The notes beneath the pieces were generated by a model. That model made no database searches, had not been told where the DNA came from, and worked only from the letters and a program-made list of their open reading frames with translations. Shown here piece after piece: positions 1-9,770 of a stretch of DNA of 64,000 bases (positions are counted from its first letter, which is position 1; each line of letters starts with the position of its first letter). The translations under genes and the position numbers were made by a program. Source of the stretch: Elephas maximus indicus (taxonomy: Eukaryota; Chordata; Mammalia; Proboscidea; Elephantidae); assembly GCF_024166365.1 (NCBI RefSeq), contig NC_064819.1:149488293-149552292 (forward strand). The letters run 5' to 3'.

Positions 1-75
1 GTATCCTTACTGCTTAGGACAGTGCCGGGCACATGGTAGTCATTCAGTAAATATTTGATCAATGAACAAATGAAT
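1..75 (+). repeat. MIR/L2-type 3' end fragment
   Basis: The sequence reads like the conserved tail of MIR or L2 elements: an 'acagtgccgggcacatggtag' type motif followed by 'tcagtaaatatttgatcaatgaa'. It is cut by the window start. MIR and L2 share this tail, so the two cannot be told apart here. Confidence 0.6.
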
Positions 76-890
76 GCAAACCTGCAGGGCAATGGGTTTC
101 CTCTTTATATATGGTCTTTCTGGCCCTGGGTTTGTAGCTCTGCCAAAATGATTTGCTATGCCACAATCTTGCAAAGGGATTGGATAGTTTACTATGCAAA
201 TAAGGTGTGTAAAACCCTTGCAGGAATCGGTGAATTATTACGCAAACTAGGCGACTGTGGTCTATCTAGAGGACTGGTCAGTTTTACAATTCTGCTAGGC
301 TTAAAAGGACCAATCCCACAGAGGTCAGGGTGATCCTCATTACTACCAAGAAGAACATAGAGAGTGGAGTGCATCCTTTGGACTGGGGGTTCCTGCACTG
401 GGAACTTCATAGGTTCAGGAGACAGAGAGAACTTAATACTGGAAACAGCTTGAGACAGTGAGAACCAGGAGACTTGCGTGAGTCAGCTGTGGTAGGCTTC
501 CCAGCCTACAGAGTGAGGTGGCTACAAGGTACTTGTTGACCCACAGTGCAAGAGAGCTGAGCACCTTTGCGTTAGGCTTGCTGGTGGAGTGGTGTGTCTC
601 CAGGCACTTGATGGCAGAATCAAAAGAGTTGTAACGCTTGCCAAAGTGAGCCAGCAGCAGAGCCTGAGACAGAGGCCTGCAAGTGAGGCCTGAGTAAGAG
701 AGAAGGAGCTTAGAGCTGTCTTGGTGGGCAGCTGTCCTGATTGAAGAACTGTATCCTGAGTTGTAATCTGTTACTTCCTTAATAAACACCATGATTGTGA
801 GTATTGTCTGTGAGTTCTGTGTAGCCATTGCAATGAATTATTGAACCCAGCAAAGAAGTAGAGAGTGCCCTAAGCAGGATGGCTTGTGTT
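76..890 (+). repeat. probable old ERV LTR-like sequence
   Basis: No gene is seen. Bases 335-420 resemble the middle of the MaLR-like LTRs found later in the window (a 'catcctttggac' block and a 'ggttcctgcactg' block). Bases 750-850 look like an LTR polyadenylation region, with 'ttccttaataaacacc' followed by 'tctgtgagttctgtgtagcc'. Family and boundaries are uncertain. The open frames on both strands have no recognisable domain. Confidence 0.35.
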
Positions 891-1505
891 AGAATTGGTA
901 AAAAAAAAATGTTGGAGAATAGAGGTATGTCTGACCTCTGCCTCATAGGAATCAGCTTTGGGCTGATCTTGAGTCTCCAACTCCTGGAGTAAGACAAGGT
1001 CTGACAATACTAGATTATAAAACCTTAGGATATTTCTGAATCATCACACACCTAACCTATCAGTGCAGCTCAGTCTTTAAAGAATAGATTAAAATTGAAG
1101 TGAACAATGTTCATCAAGAGTCTGAGCTATATCCAGATGTGTGGAGACAAGTCAATGAATTTCTGGGTATGTTGTCAAACTCTAAGCAATGTTTGTACAT
1201 TCATTTTCAAAAAAAGAATGTACTATAAGCTGTAATTAAAATCAGTGATTAAAATCAAGGGTCAGAACTGATGTGTACCCTAAAGGATATAATTTACAAT
1301 TGCCCCACAGCAGAGCAGCTTAACGTATTTAATGCCCATGTTCTCACTGATGTAATTAAATTGATCAACTATTAACGACAGGGCTAAAATGTACTTTCAT
1401 ATAAAAATAATTGAAGTTATTTGGCCTATATTTTTATTTTTGCTAAAATCCATATTCTTAATAACTGGAGGCCATATCTTCAGTAAAAAATTGCTGTGAT
1501 ATATA
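891..1505. other. no recognised feature
   Basis: AT-rich intergenic sequence. I see no repeat family, RNA gene or coding signal that I can support. Confidence 0.5.
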
Positions 1506-1507
1506 TA

Positions 1508-1580
1508 AATTTGTGGCTACTATAGGGTCGCTATGAGTTATAATCGACTCGATGGCAATGGGTTTTGTTTTTTGGTTACT
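1508..1580 (+). repeat. AfroSINE, 5'-truncated 3' end
   Basis: Contains the AfroSINE 3' signature: 'gggtcgctatgagttataat' followed by 'cgactcgatggcaatgggtt' and a T-rich tail. Only the 3' third is present, so the copy is 5'-truncated. Confidence 0.75.
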
Positions 1581-1591
1581 GCATTGCGGGA

Positions 1592-2194
1592 TGTTATGGG
1601 CTGAATTGTATCCCCAAAAATATGTGTTGTAAATCCTAACCCCTATGCTTGTGGATATAATCCCATTTGGGAATAGGATTTTTTTTTGTTATTTCAATGA
1701 GGCCCTGTGTCTTAAACCAATTACTTTTGAGATATACAGTATTTTTATGCAAATAACACGCCTTCTACATTTGTTTGCCAACCATTCCCCCCAGGAGGTA
1801 TTTTCCTAACTGCGTTATACTAATTTTTTTACAGCAACATGTAAAAAAAATTGGCATAGTGGCGTTTATAAAAATACCTTGCTGGGGGAGGATGCGGTTG
1901 GCAGACAAACATAGAAGGCACATGTTATCTGCATAAAAATATGGTAAAAAGAGCAGATTAAGCACAAAAGCGAGGAAGCACAATTGAGAAAGATTTATGC
2001 CATGTGGAGGTCACCAAGGAAGAGAAGCTGAGACAAGAATTTTCCCCCAGCTGGACAGAAAGAGAGCCTTCCCCTAGAGCCAGCATCGTGAATTCGGACT
2101 TCTAATTTCCTAAACTGTGAGATAATAAATTTCTGTTCATTAAAGCGACCCACTGGTGGAGTATTTGTTATAGCAGCACTAAAAAATAAGACAC
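1592..2194 (+). repeat. MaLR/ERVL-like solo LTR interrupted by a MITE
   Basis: Starts TGTTATGGGCTGAATTGTAT and ends near 'aaaaaataagaca', the same TG...CA ends as the other LTRs in the window. Near the 3' end it has 'gagataataaatttctgttc' (poly(A) signal region) and 'tatagcagcact'. Removing 1737-1944 gives the same sequence order as the LTR at 35866-36245, so the inner block is a later insertion. I see no clear 5-bp target duplication. Confidence 0.7.
1737..1944. mobile_element. 208-bp hairpin MITE with TA target duplication
   Basis: Flanked by TA (1735-1736 and 1945-1946). The left end reads CAGTATTTTTATGCAAATAA; the right end, reverse complemented, reads CCATATTTTTATGCAGATAA. The two arms pair imperfectly for about 70 bases each, including 'ccttctacatttgtttgcca' against 'tggcagacaaacatagaagg', around a central AT-rich loop. 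The host LTR is continuous on either side ('gagata' + 'TA' + 'aaaagagc'). Known biology: TA duplications mark Tc1/mariner/pogo elements, and Tigger/pogo ends often begin CAG. I cannot name the family. Confidence 0.7.
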
Positions 2195-3135
2195 AACGTG
2201 AAACTTTATCTGAGATTCAGATTTGTCTAGGCTCATGAAGCTGAGATGTCCAGGTCCTTAGGGTGAATTGCAGTATGGGAGCTTAGCAGGAAGAGACCAA
2301 AGATGGGGCAGAGGAGGAGGATAGGAAAGCACTCGTCCTAAGCCTGATCCCAGGGACCAGGTCTGAGTGCTACAGAGAAATGTCTATGGAAAAAAGCTGA
2401 AGGACCTGTTTTCTGAGGAGCTTTGTAAGACAAGAGGCACAAACAGTGCTGCACAGATTTCTATTTTTGAAACATTAACACCAGGAGGAGAATATGAGGG
2501 GCACACCTCAGCCCTCTGGACCATGATGGCATCAGCACCAAAGGAGATTGTGATGCCTAGCAGGAGGTATTTGGTGTGTGGAGGTACCCACTGCAATAGG
2601 TAGGACATCAGGAAAGACTTTGGGAGATCTATTTGTGAACCCACGTGAGATATCCTCATGGGGACCTCTCAGAAGGAATTTTGTAGGACCTTGAGATCCT
2701 GTGTCAACAAATAGTCTGTAGCCAGTGCAATTTGTTATGTAATCTTATTGATTGCCACAGACAGATAAATTCTGAGAAAATTTAAATTTTCACTGGAAAA
2801 ATTTGGGGTACCATACTATTAGGAGATTGAGTACTGAACTGAAGTAGATGTTGGGTGCCATTTTGGTCATTCTCTACCTGGGTTACCTTAGGCAAGCCAA
2901 GAATGTGAATTTAGATTTGGAGGGGTCTTTGAAGTTGATTAGGGCCAACTTCCTCCATCCAACACACATAGTTGGGAGACCTTATTATTGCAAAGTTCGT
3001 TTTTAGGCTGAGTTGCAGTTTGCTTCCTTTTATGTATTTTATTGATCTCCTTTTGCCTTCTAGAAAAACATATTAGTGAACTACTCCTCTGGGGAAGATA
3101 TTTAGTGGGGTAAGTAAGGGTATCATCTCTTCAGT
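2195..3135. other. no recognised feature
   Basis: Intergenic sequence. Open frames of 78 and 91 codons overlap on opposite strands near 2367-2659; neither has a recognisable domain or gene structure, and both are probably chance. Confidence 0.5.
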
Positions 3136-3137
3136 TA

Positions 3138-3290
3138 GACTGCTAGTGTTTTAAATTCCAATTTCACCACTTCTTTGTGACCTTTATCAGGTTACTTTTC
3201 TATGTTCAGTTTCCTCATATGTAAAACGAGCATAATGCTAGTACCTATCATATGGGATTATTATTATTAATATTACCCTCACATGATATT
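3138..3290. repeat. MIR element
   Basis: Matches the MIR core: 'tgtgacctttatcaggttac' then 'agtttcctcatatgtaaaac' and 'gtacctatcatatgggatta'. This is the classic order of the MIR body. It is diverged. Confidence 0.7.
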
Positions 3291-3384
3291 CTTTCAAATA
3301 TCTAAAGAATTCATACTCTATAGCCAAAGAGAGATAAACCAATAATCAGGATACATCCATGCTGTCTTTCCTGAGTATAATTAA

Positions 3385-3553
3385 ATCAGTTCCTATCCAG
3401 TTGATTCCAATTCGTGGTAAATTTCACAGAGTAAAATTGCTCCACAGGGTTTTCAAAGGCTGTATTTCTAGGAAAGTAAATTGTCAGGCCTTTCTTCTGT
3501 GTTGCCGCTGGGTAATTCAAATGGCCAAACTTTTGGTTAGTAGCTGAGTGTAA
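3385..3553 (-). repeat. AfroSINE, diverged
   Basis: Reads in reverse AfroSINE order: 'ccagttgattccaattcgtg', then 'ccacagggttttcaaaggct', then 'ccaaacttttggttagtagc'. It contains the extra central block ('tgtatttctaggaaagtaaa') typical of an older, longer subtype. Confidence 0.65.
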
Positions 3554-3582
3554 GTCGTTTGTACTACCCAGGGACCTTACAA

Positions 3583-3740
3583 ACCAAAACCTGTTGCTGT
3601 TGAGTCGATTCTGACACACAGAAGCCCTATAGGACAGAGAACTGCCCTATAAGGTTTCCAAAGAGTGGCTGGTGGATTTGAACTGCAGACCTTTTGGTTA
3701 GCAACCCAGCTCTTAACCACTGCACCACCAGGCTTTCCAG
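3583..3740 (-). repeat. AfroSINE, full-length-like
   Basis: From 'gttgctgttgagtcgattct' through 'aaggtttccaaagagtggct' to 'ttaaccactgcaccaccagg', the whole reverse SINE. The reversed B box and A box equivalents lie in the right half. Confidence 0.85.
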
Positions 3741-3747
3741 GAATTTT

Positions 3748-4292
3748 GTTGTTGTTGTAAGATGCCATCGAGCTGGTTCCAACTCATAGAGACCCCATAT
3801 ACAACAGAAAGAAACACTGCCTGAGTCTGCACCATCCTCACATCACTGTTATGCTTCGCGCTCATTGTTGCAGCCACTGTGTCAGTTCATCCTGTTAAGG
3901 GTCTTTCTCTTTTTTGCTGGCCCCCTACTTTACCAAGCATGATGTCCTTCTCCAGGGACTGATCCGTACTGATAAAATGTCCAAAGTATCTGAGACATGA
4001 TCTTGCCAGCCTTGTTTCCAAGGAGCATTCTGGTTGTACTTCATCCAAGACAGATTTATTCACTCTTTTGGTACTCCGCAGTATATTCGACATTCTTTGC
4101 AAACACCACAAGTCAAAGGCATCAATTCTTTTTTGGTTTTCCTTATTCATCACCCAGCTTTCCCATGCATATGAGGTGACTGAAAACACCATGTTTTGTG
4201 TCAGGCTAACCTCAGTCTTCAAGGTGATGTCTTTATTTTTCAAGACTTTAAAGAGGTCTTTTGCAGCAGATTTGCCCAATGCAACGTTCATT
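3748..4292 (-). repeat. RTE LINE, 5'-truncated 3' fragment
   Basis: Read on the minus strand this is the 3' end of the RTE ORF: 'QRMSNILRST', 'SVLDEVQPECSLETRLARSC' and 'YFGHFISTDQSLEKDIMLGK'. These are the same blocks as the preserved copy at 58001-61205. The 3' terminus abuts 3748 with a (GTT)n tract. Frames are interrupted. Confidence 0.9.
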
Positions 4293-4425
4293 TTGACGAG
4301 TCGATTCCTACTCTTACGACCATACAGGACAGAGTAGAACTGCCCCATAGTGTTTCCAAGGAGCACCTGGTGGATTTGAACAGCTGATATTTTGCTTAGC
4401 AGCTGAACTCTTAACCAGGGCTTCA
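4293..4425 (-). repeat. AfroSINE
   Basis: Reverse SINE: 'gacgagtcgattcctactct', 'acagagtagaactgccccat', 'gttagcagctgaac'-like segment and 'cttaaccagggcttcaggga'. It directly joins the truncated RTE end at 4292 without a spacer. A T-tract follows at 4441-4463. Confidence 0.8.
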
Positions 4426-4482
4426 GGGACCTTCAGAGGGCTTTTTTTTTTTTTTTTTTTTTTACCTTGTTTGCATTAGCCT

Positions 4483-5047
4483 TGTCATGATTTGAATTGT
4501 GTCCCCCAAAAATATGTGTATCAATTTGGCTGGGCCGGGATTTCTAGTATTGTGTGGTTGTCCTCCATTTTGTGATTGATATAATTTTCTTATGTTTTGT
4601 AAATCCTAAATCTCTGCCTATGGTTAATGAGGCAAGATTAGATTGTGTTAAAGAGGATTAGGGTGGGATATAACACCCTTCCTCAAGTCACATCTCTGAT
4701 CCAATGTAAACAGAGTTTCTCTGGGGCGTGGCCTGCACCACTTTTAGCTTGCAAGAGATGAAAGGAAAGGGAAGCAAGCAGAGTGGTGACCTCATACCAC
4801 CAAGAAAGAAGCGCTGGGAGGATAGAGTGTCCTTTGGACCCAGGGTCCCTGCGCTAAGAAGCTCCTAACCGGGGAAAATTGATGATAAGGACCTTCCTCC
4901 AGAGCTGACAGCGAGAAAGCCATCCCCTGGAGCTGATGCCCTGAATTTGGACTTGTAGCCTACTAGACTGTGAGAGAATAAATTTTTCTTTGTTAAAGCC
5001 ATCTGCTTGTGCTATTTCTGTTATAGCAGCACTAGATGACTAAAACG
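4483..5047 (+). repeat. MaLR/ERVL-like solo LTR with 5-bp duplication
   Basis: Begins TGTCATGATTTGAATTGTGT and ends 'gatgactaaaacg'. It is flanked by AGCCT at 4478-4482 and 5048-5052, a 5-bp target duplication as expected of ERVL/MaLR integration. The 3' part carries 'agagaataaatttttctttg', the poly(A) region. No internal retroviral sequence is attached, so it is a solo LTR. Confidence 0.8.
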
Positions 5048-5210
5048 AGCCTTTTTCCATGGCACATCTTGGTGTTTGTCATTAGCTGGGTCAGTTTTCC
5101 CCATCCTCTAGGTTTTTTTCTCTAAACAACCTTTACGTTAAGGTCAATAATTTCGGCAACACTTTTACCTACATTATCAATTCTCCTGGCTCGTCATTGT
5201 TCTGCTTCTC

Positions 5211-5267
5211 TGGGCCAGTTTGTCCCCCCCCAAAAAAAAAATTGGGGGGGAGGGGACAAACTGGCCC
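5211..5267. repeat. short foldback (inverted repeat)
   Basis: Arms 'tgggccagtttgtccccccc' and the reverse-complementary 'ggggacaaactggccca' surround an A10/TT and G-rich centre. A third 'cagtttgtcccc' copy lies just outside at 5273-5284. The arms pair almost perfectly, so the sequence can fold as a hairpin. Confidence 0.7.
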
Positions 5268-5430
5268 ATATACAGTTTGTCCCCAGTTTTGGATTAATCA
5301 AGTGATCTGCTTTCTATTCCTAGGCAGGTAAGTACTACAGAACAGTGAAGAATTATGCTAATTAACTGTGTTAAAATTGGTGCTTTTCAGCTTCAGCTGT
5401 CACTTTAGCACTACTATGCAAACCTGTAAG

Positions 5431-5545
5431 AAGCCCTGGCGGTGCAATGATTAAGATCTTGGCTGGTATCCAAGAGGTTGGAGGTTCGAACCCACCAGCC
5501 GCTCCACAGGAATGAAGACCTGGCGATATGCTTTCGTAAAGATTA
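5431..5545 (+). repeat. AfroSINE 5' portion with tRNA-like promoter
   Basis: Shows the tRNA-like head: 'ctggcggtgcaatgattaag' (A-box region) and 'ggaggttcgaacccaccagc' (B box GGTTCGAACC). It is followed by the 'gaagacctggcgatatgctt' extension of the long subtype. It is truncated at the 3' end. Confidence 0.85.
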
Positions 5546-5620
5546 AACAATACTTTTGGGAGTGATAGATATGTTGTTTACCTTGATTATGGTGATGGTC
5601 TCATGGGTACGTACAAGCTT

Positions 5621-5807
5621 GTCTTGGTTACCTAGTGCTGCCATTAAAAAACAGAAATGTACTTTTTCATAGTTCTGGAGGCTGAAAGTCCAAATCAGTG
5701 TTTTAGCCTGTTGATTCCTTCTGTGAGCCTCTCCCCTAGCTTCTGATGTTTGCCGATACCTGGCACTCCTTTGCTTCCGGACGATCCTCACTTCTCATCT
5801 GCTTTCC

Positions 5808-5811
<4 letters not shown>
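5621..5811 (-). repeat. MaLR-like LTR fragment
   Basis: Reverse LTR end: 'cttggttacctagtgctgcc', then 'catagttctggaggctgaaa', then 'gtccaaatcagtg', matching the reversed 3' part of the other LTRs. It ends at a simple repeat. Confidence 0.6.

Positions 5812-5843
<32 letters not shown>
5812..5843. repeat. (TG)n(AG)n microsatellite
   Basis: A run of gtgtgtgtgt followed by gagagagaga; a compound dinucleotide repeat. Confidence 0.9.
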
Positions 5844-5844
<1 letters not shown>

Positions 5845-6109
5845 TCTGAGCCCTATCAGAATCACCCTTAATGTCTATAATTCTACCAAGAGTCTCTTCA
5901 AGGTAATCTAGGCTTTTACTATCAAGGGGATCAAAATTCTTCCAGTCTCTACCCATTACCCAATTGCAAAACCACTCCCACATTTTAGGTATTAGTTGAG
6001 GAGCATCCTACTTCTCAGTATCAAATTCTGCCTTAGTTACCTAGTGCTTCCATAACAAATACCTCAAGTGGATTGCTTTAAAGAACAGAAATTTATTTTC
6101 TCACAGTTC

Positions 6110-6271
6110 CAACCAAAAACCAAACCTGTTGCCGTCAAGTCAGTTCTGACTCATAGCAACCCTACAGGACAGACAATTGCCCCACAGTTTCCAAGGAGCA
6201 CCTGGTGGGTTTGAAGCACTGACCTTTTGGTTAGCAGGCATAGCACTTGATTGCTATGCCACCAGGGTTTC
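6110..6271 (-). repeat. AfroSINE inserted in LTR
   Basis: Complete reverse SINE from 'aaaaaccaaacctgttgccg' to 'ttgctatgccaccagggttt'. Flanked by 'tctcacagttc' (about 6099-6109) and 'tttcacagttc' (about 6273-6283), a target-site duplication with one mismatch. Confidence 0.9.
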
Positions 6272-6492
6272 CTTTCACAGTTCAGGAGGCTAGAAATCCA
6301 AATTCAAGTCGTGCCTCCAGGGGAAGGTCCTTCCTTGTCTCAGGTACTAGTAGTTGTTAGCATTCCTAGTAGATGCATCTGTCTCTGTCATGTTTTCCTC
6401 TTCTGTCTTTTCTGGTCTTCTTATAACTAGATGTGATTAGATTTAAAACCCTCCCTACTTGGGTACGATCTCATTAACATAACAGCAACAAC

Positions 6493-6637
6493 AGAAAAAT
6501 CCCAAACCGAACCAGTTGCTGTTGTCGATTCTGATTCATGGTACTGCCCCACAGGGTTTTCAAGGAGCAGCTGGTGAATTCCAACAGCCAGCCTTTGGTT
6601 AGCAGCCAAATGCTTAGCCACTATGCAACCAGGTCTC
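6493..6637 (-). repeat. AfroSINE inserted in LTR
   Basis: Reverse SINE with 'gttgctgttgtcgattctga' and 'cctttggttagcagccaaat'. The flanks 'ttaacataac' and 'tgaacataac' look like a near-perfect target-site duplication. Confidence 0.8.
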
Positions 6638-7029
6638 TGAACATAACAAAGAAAACTTATTTTCGACAGGATTTCACCCACAATGATAGGGTTTAGGATT
6701 TCAACACACATATTGGGGGGCATAATCTAATCCATAACAAAATCTATCAAATTGTACATTTTAAGTGTGTATCAATTATACTCCATAATTAGGAGGCAAG
6801 GACATATCAAACATTTCCTGATCAAAGTTTTGTTTTCAAATAATAAATTTTGTGTATTCTTTTAAATAATTTTTGTTGTTGAAAATGTACGCAGCAAAAA
6901 ATACATAATTCACATTTTTACATGTATATTTCACTGACTGATTTTTAATGTGTATTCTGAAATGCCTTTTCCATTGTTAATATTCTTTTGAATAGAACTA
7001 GGATCAATTAAGGATATAGGGTCATTATG

Positions 7030-7070
7030 CTTTGGAATCATCTCAGCGGCAGTGGGTTTGGTTTAATAGG
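7030..7070 (+). repeat. AfroSINE 3' scrap
   Basis: A short match to the SINE terminus, 'gcggcagtgggtttggttta'. Bases 6746-7029 and 7071-7505 show no feature I can support. Confidence 0.45.
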
Positions 7071-7505
7071 TTGTAGTGTACATTACTCAGTTTGGGTTTC
7101 TGTGAGATTAAATCCTTTTCCTGTTATTCTGATAAACTCAGCCACATGACATGCTGGATCTCAGAATTAGACTAGGGGTGAGGGGAAGAGGTGGGATTCC
7201 TGGGAGAGACCAAAGATCCTGGTCTTCATATTGGAAAGGTACCCTCTTCCCCTACGCTAAGATGGCAAAAATACTTCCAAAATTTCATGGTAAATTTGGA
7301 TTTGTTATCTCTGTGCATATCAAAATAAATCGATCAACTGGGCAATGTGACAGGAGCTTCCAGGCAGTAGCAGTATTCAGTCAGGCAGTTTTAAGCTCTA
7401 TGTTGGGAATACTATTTGGACTAGGAACCAAGCTATTGGGAGGAAAGATGGTACAGAGGGTCCCAGTCTCAGTGAGAAGTAACTGGCAAGATTATTAAAT
7501 ACACT

Positions 7506-7558
7506 ATCCTACCAGGTCAGAATCGACTCAACAGCACTGGGTTTGGTTTTTGGCTTTA
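7506..7558 (+). repeat. AfroSINE 3' end
   Basis: 'gtcagaatcgactcaacagc' followed by 'actgggtttggtttttggct', the SINE 3' terminus; heavily 5'-truncated. Confidence 0.75.
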
Positions 7559-7564
7559 CCAGGT

Positions 7565-7680
7565 TATGGAGCTCTGGTAGCACAGTGGGTTAAGGGCTCA
7601 GCTGTTAACCAAATCAGCAGCTTGAATCCACCAGCGGCTCCCTGGCAACCCTATGGGGTGCAAAGCTTTGCCTGCTAACG
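7565..7680 (+). repeat. AfroSINE 5' portion
   Basis: 'gctctggtagcacagtgggt' (A-box region), 'cagcttgaatccaccagcgg' (degenerate B box) and 'ctccctggcaaccctatggg'. The 3' end is missing. Confidence 0.75.
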
Positions 7681-7741
7681 CAAGTATGGCACACAAGTAT
7701 GCTGGGATTCCAATAAAGGCTTGAATCCTAACTAGGAAACC

Positions 7742-7965
7742 AGTACACCTATTGACATTGAGTTGATGCTGACTTACAGCAACCCAATGTACAAGAGAAC
7801 ACTGCCAGGCACTGTGCCATCCTGTCATTGCTTTGAGCCCATTGTTGCAGCCACTGCTGTACAATCTTGTTGAAGGTCTTCCTTTCCTGCTAATCCTCTT
7901 CCAAGCGGGATGTCTTTCTCCGGGGGCTAGTCCCTCCCAATCACAAGTCCAAAGTATGTGAAATG
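7742..7965 (-). repeat. RTE LINE 3' fragment
   Basis: Reverse RTE 3' end: 'gcactgtgccatcctgtcat', 'gagcccattgttgcagccac', then 'gggatgtctttctccggggg'. It is 5'-truncated and strongly mutated. Confidence 0.85.
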
Positions 7966-8115
7966 AAGTGTTGCCCTTAAGGACAGTAGGTTGTCCAAGG
8001 TTTCAAAGGTTGTAACTTTTATGGAAAACAGAATGCTCCATTCTCCCGTTGAGTGCCTGGTGTGTTCCAACTGCTGGTTTGTTAGCAGTCTGCCACTCAC
8101 CCACTGCACCAAGTA
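7966..8115 (-). repeat. AfroSINE, long older subtype
   Basis: 'ccaaggtttcaaaggttgta', 'attctcccgttgagtgcctg' and 'ccactcacccactgcaccaa' follow reverse SINE order with the extended central block. Confidence 0.65.
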
Positions 8116-8815
8116 GTGTTAACCAGTGTAACAACCAATAGCTTTCACATGGGTGGTGAAACAGGAATGGTTAAGAGGCATCGTAAGCTCAGGAACCTAG
8201 CCCCTCATTTTACAGATTTACTTAGTAGCCTAGCACAGTCCAATGCTTAAGTGCACAATATTAATTTGTTCTGTTATCAACTAAGAAAATGTGACATTAC
8301 AAGACCCACAAGGAGGTGAGTGTAAAATTAACTTCGGGAAAAGAGAGAGGTTAGGGGGCTTCAAAACATATTTTGTCTATTTCATGACTTTGCTGTTTGA
8401 AAGAGGTTATTTCCCAGCTTTTAAGAAAGGGTAAAGGCAGTTTTTCCTCTAAAATTTGAATGGAGCCCCAACAATTACCCCTATTGTTCACCTAACGTTA
8501 AGTGAGATATATTCATGAATGAAATAGATCTTAGCCTTTTATATTCTAGCAGGTTGACAAAAAACACTAATTTATAGAACATGCTAAAAAAGTTAAAATT
8601 ACTTGAAAAAGGAGCAAGATGCCCTCATGGGGATACCAGGGTTTAAGGATGCAAGTTGCAATGCCATACACGTGCATCAATATCTTAGTTATGTACTTGC
8701 CGAAGGGTCCTTAACTGCCCCCCAATTCTATTTTGGTAGTATGAAGATACCCAATCAATATATCCATTTCTGATCTTAAGCACCTCAGCCTTCAAAATTA
8801 CATTTAGAGAAATCC
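8116..8815. other. no recognised feature; 3' flank of SNHG5
   Basis: AT-rich sequence downstream of the predicted SNHG5 poly(A) site. I see no repeat family or gene. Confidence 0.5.
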
Positions 8816-8837
8816 AGAAATACTTTGTTCCATACAT

Positions 8838-8843
8838 TTTATT
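8838..8843 (-). terminator. SNHG5 poly(A) signal
   Basis: TTTATT on the plus strand gives AATAAA on the minus strand, about 440 nt into the terminal exon. Cleavage about 20 nt further on (around 8818) is inferred. Confidence 0.6.
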
Positions 8844-9379
8844 TTTATAATCAATTAACAAATCTCTACAAGCGTTAACGTAAGCTTTAAATACAACTAA
8901 GCATTTCAAACAGGTGAGCACAGATAAGGTCATTCAGAATTATAAGGATGGTTAACCGATAACAAAGAATTTTTGAACACTGTACATTCTACTTCTCACA
9001 TTAAAGTATCTATAACTTAAGAAATAGTTCTGATAAATAATCTACTTGTTAATACTTTGTGACTCTTTAGGGTAGTGTTATACAGAAGTGGCTCGCATCT
9101 TGTGAATACTTAATCTAGATTCAGTGTTGGTTCATCATCCAAATCCACAAAATTTGAAGTTACCCTAAAACACTCTCTCGATAAAACCAAATTGCATTTT
9201 TCCTTTCTATGTCTGCAAAATGCAACGTTTCCTGGGCTTTTCACCACCAGCACTTGACACCAGACAAGTAAACCTCTTGGTAGTCCTGGAAAACAAAAAA
9301 CATTTGAGATTTACTACGGTAATCAACATTAAAAACAGCTTACTTAAAATAAACTTTAAGTACTGTTCTAGCAATGGTC

Positions 9380-9450
9380 CATCTCAGAAGCCAGATCCGT
9401 ATAAGTTTTTTCAACAGAAATTCAGTTTCGGGATAGGATCATCATAGATA
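9380..9450 (-). ncRNA. SNORD50A: SNORD50A (U50) C/D-box snoRNA
   Basis: Minus strand: short terminal stem ATCT...AGAT, C box ATGATGA (9445-9439), first guide TATCCCGAAA, D' CTGA (9425-9422), spacer with an A-run, second guide TACGGATCTGGCTT, and D box CTGA (9387-9384). Length is about 71 nt. Family knowledge: U50 directs 2'-O-methylation of 28S rRNA through guides next to D' and D. It sits in a predicted 215-nt intron, 50 nt from the 5' splice site and about 94 nt before the 3' splice site. All boxes are intact, so it should be functional. Confidence 0.92.
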
Positions 9451-9697
9451 AGACCAAGGATACAACACCAACTCCTAGTAATCAAAAAACTTGTACTCAC
9501 AGGAAGTTCCTTAGGAAGGAAGGTCACACCAAACTGGCCTTCCTTAGGTGGGCAGACAGCAACGACTCACTTTTCGGCAGAGAGAAGAAAAAAAAATTCT
9601 CGCGAGCTTTTTTTTTTTTTGTGTACAAGATGGTTTACAAATTAACAGAACCCTTTCAGCTATGAAAGGCAACCCCCAAAATTTCTGCAAATTGGCC

Positions 9698-9770
9698 TCA
9701 TCTCAGAAGCCGAATCCGTATATATTTTTCTTCAGGTAATCAGCTTCGGGATAGGTGTCATCATTGATTA
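9698..9770 (-). ncRNA. SNORD50B: SNORD50B (U50B) C/D-box snoRNA
   Basis: Minus strand: C box ATGATGA (9764-9758), guide CCTATCCCGAAGCTGATTAC, D' CTGA (9735-9732), internal A-rich spacer, guide TACGGATTCGGCTT and D box CTGA (9706-9703). Length is about 73 nt. It is a clear paralogue of the neighbouring SNORD50A, with the same guide layout and a few substitutions. It starts only about 16 nt after the exon 3 donor and has a longer distance (about 130-155 nt) to the next acceptor. It is a 28S rRNA methylation guide by family; the exact target was not checked here. Confidence 0.92.

Larger units (their letters stand above)
6029..6745 (-). repeat. MaLR-like LTR carrying two nested AfroSINEs
   Basis: Reversed LTR ends are seen at 6032 ('ccttagttacctagtgcttc') and at about 6715-6738 ('gggcataatctaatccataa'). 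The body is split by SINEs at 6110-6271 and 6493-6637; joining the flanks restores LTR order. Confidence 0.7.

Noticed and set aside
55-410. Overlapping frames of 92 and 72 codons
   Set aside because: No domain or conserved motif, opposite-strand overlap, and the region looks LTR-like.
5431-5520. Possible tRNA gene (A box and GGTTCGAACC B box)
   Set aside because: The sequence is the head of an AfroSINE present many times in the window; it has no complete cloverleaf.
8685-8933. 82-codon minus-strand frame at the SNHG5 3' end
   Set aside because: Falls across the predicted poly(A) site of a non-coding host gene and has no recognisable motif.
9220-9739. Plus-strand frames of 75 and 63 codons over the snoRNAs
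   Set aside because: They are antisense to SNORD50A/B and only reflect the snoRNA sequence ('SSQKP' repeats from the guide/D-box region).
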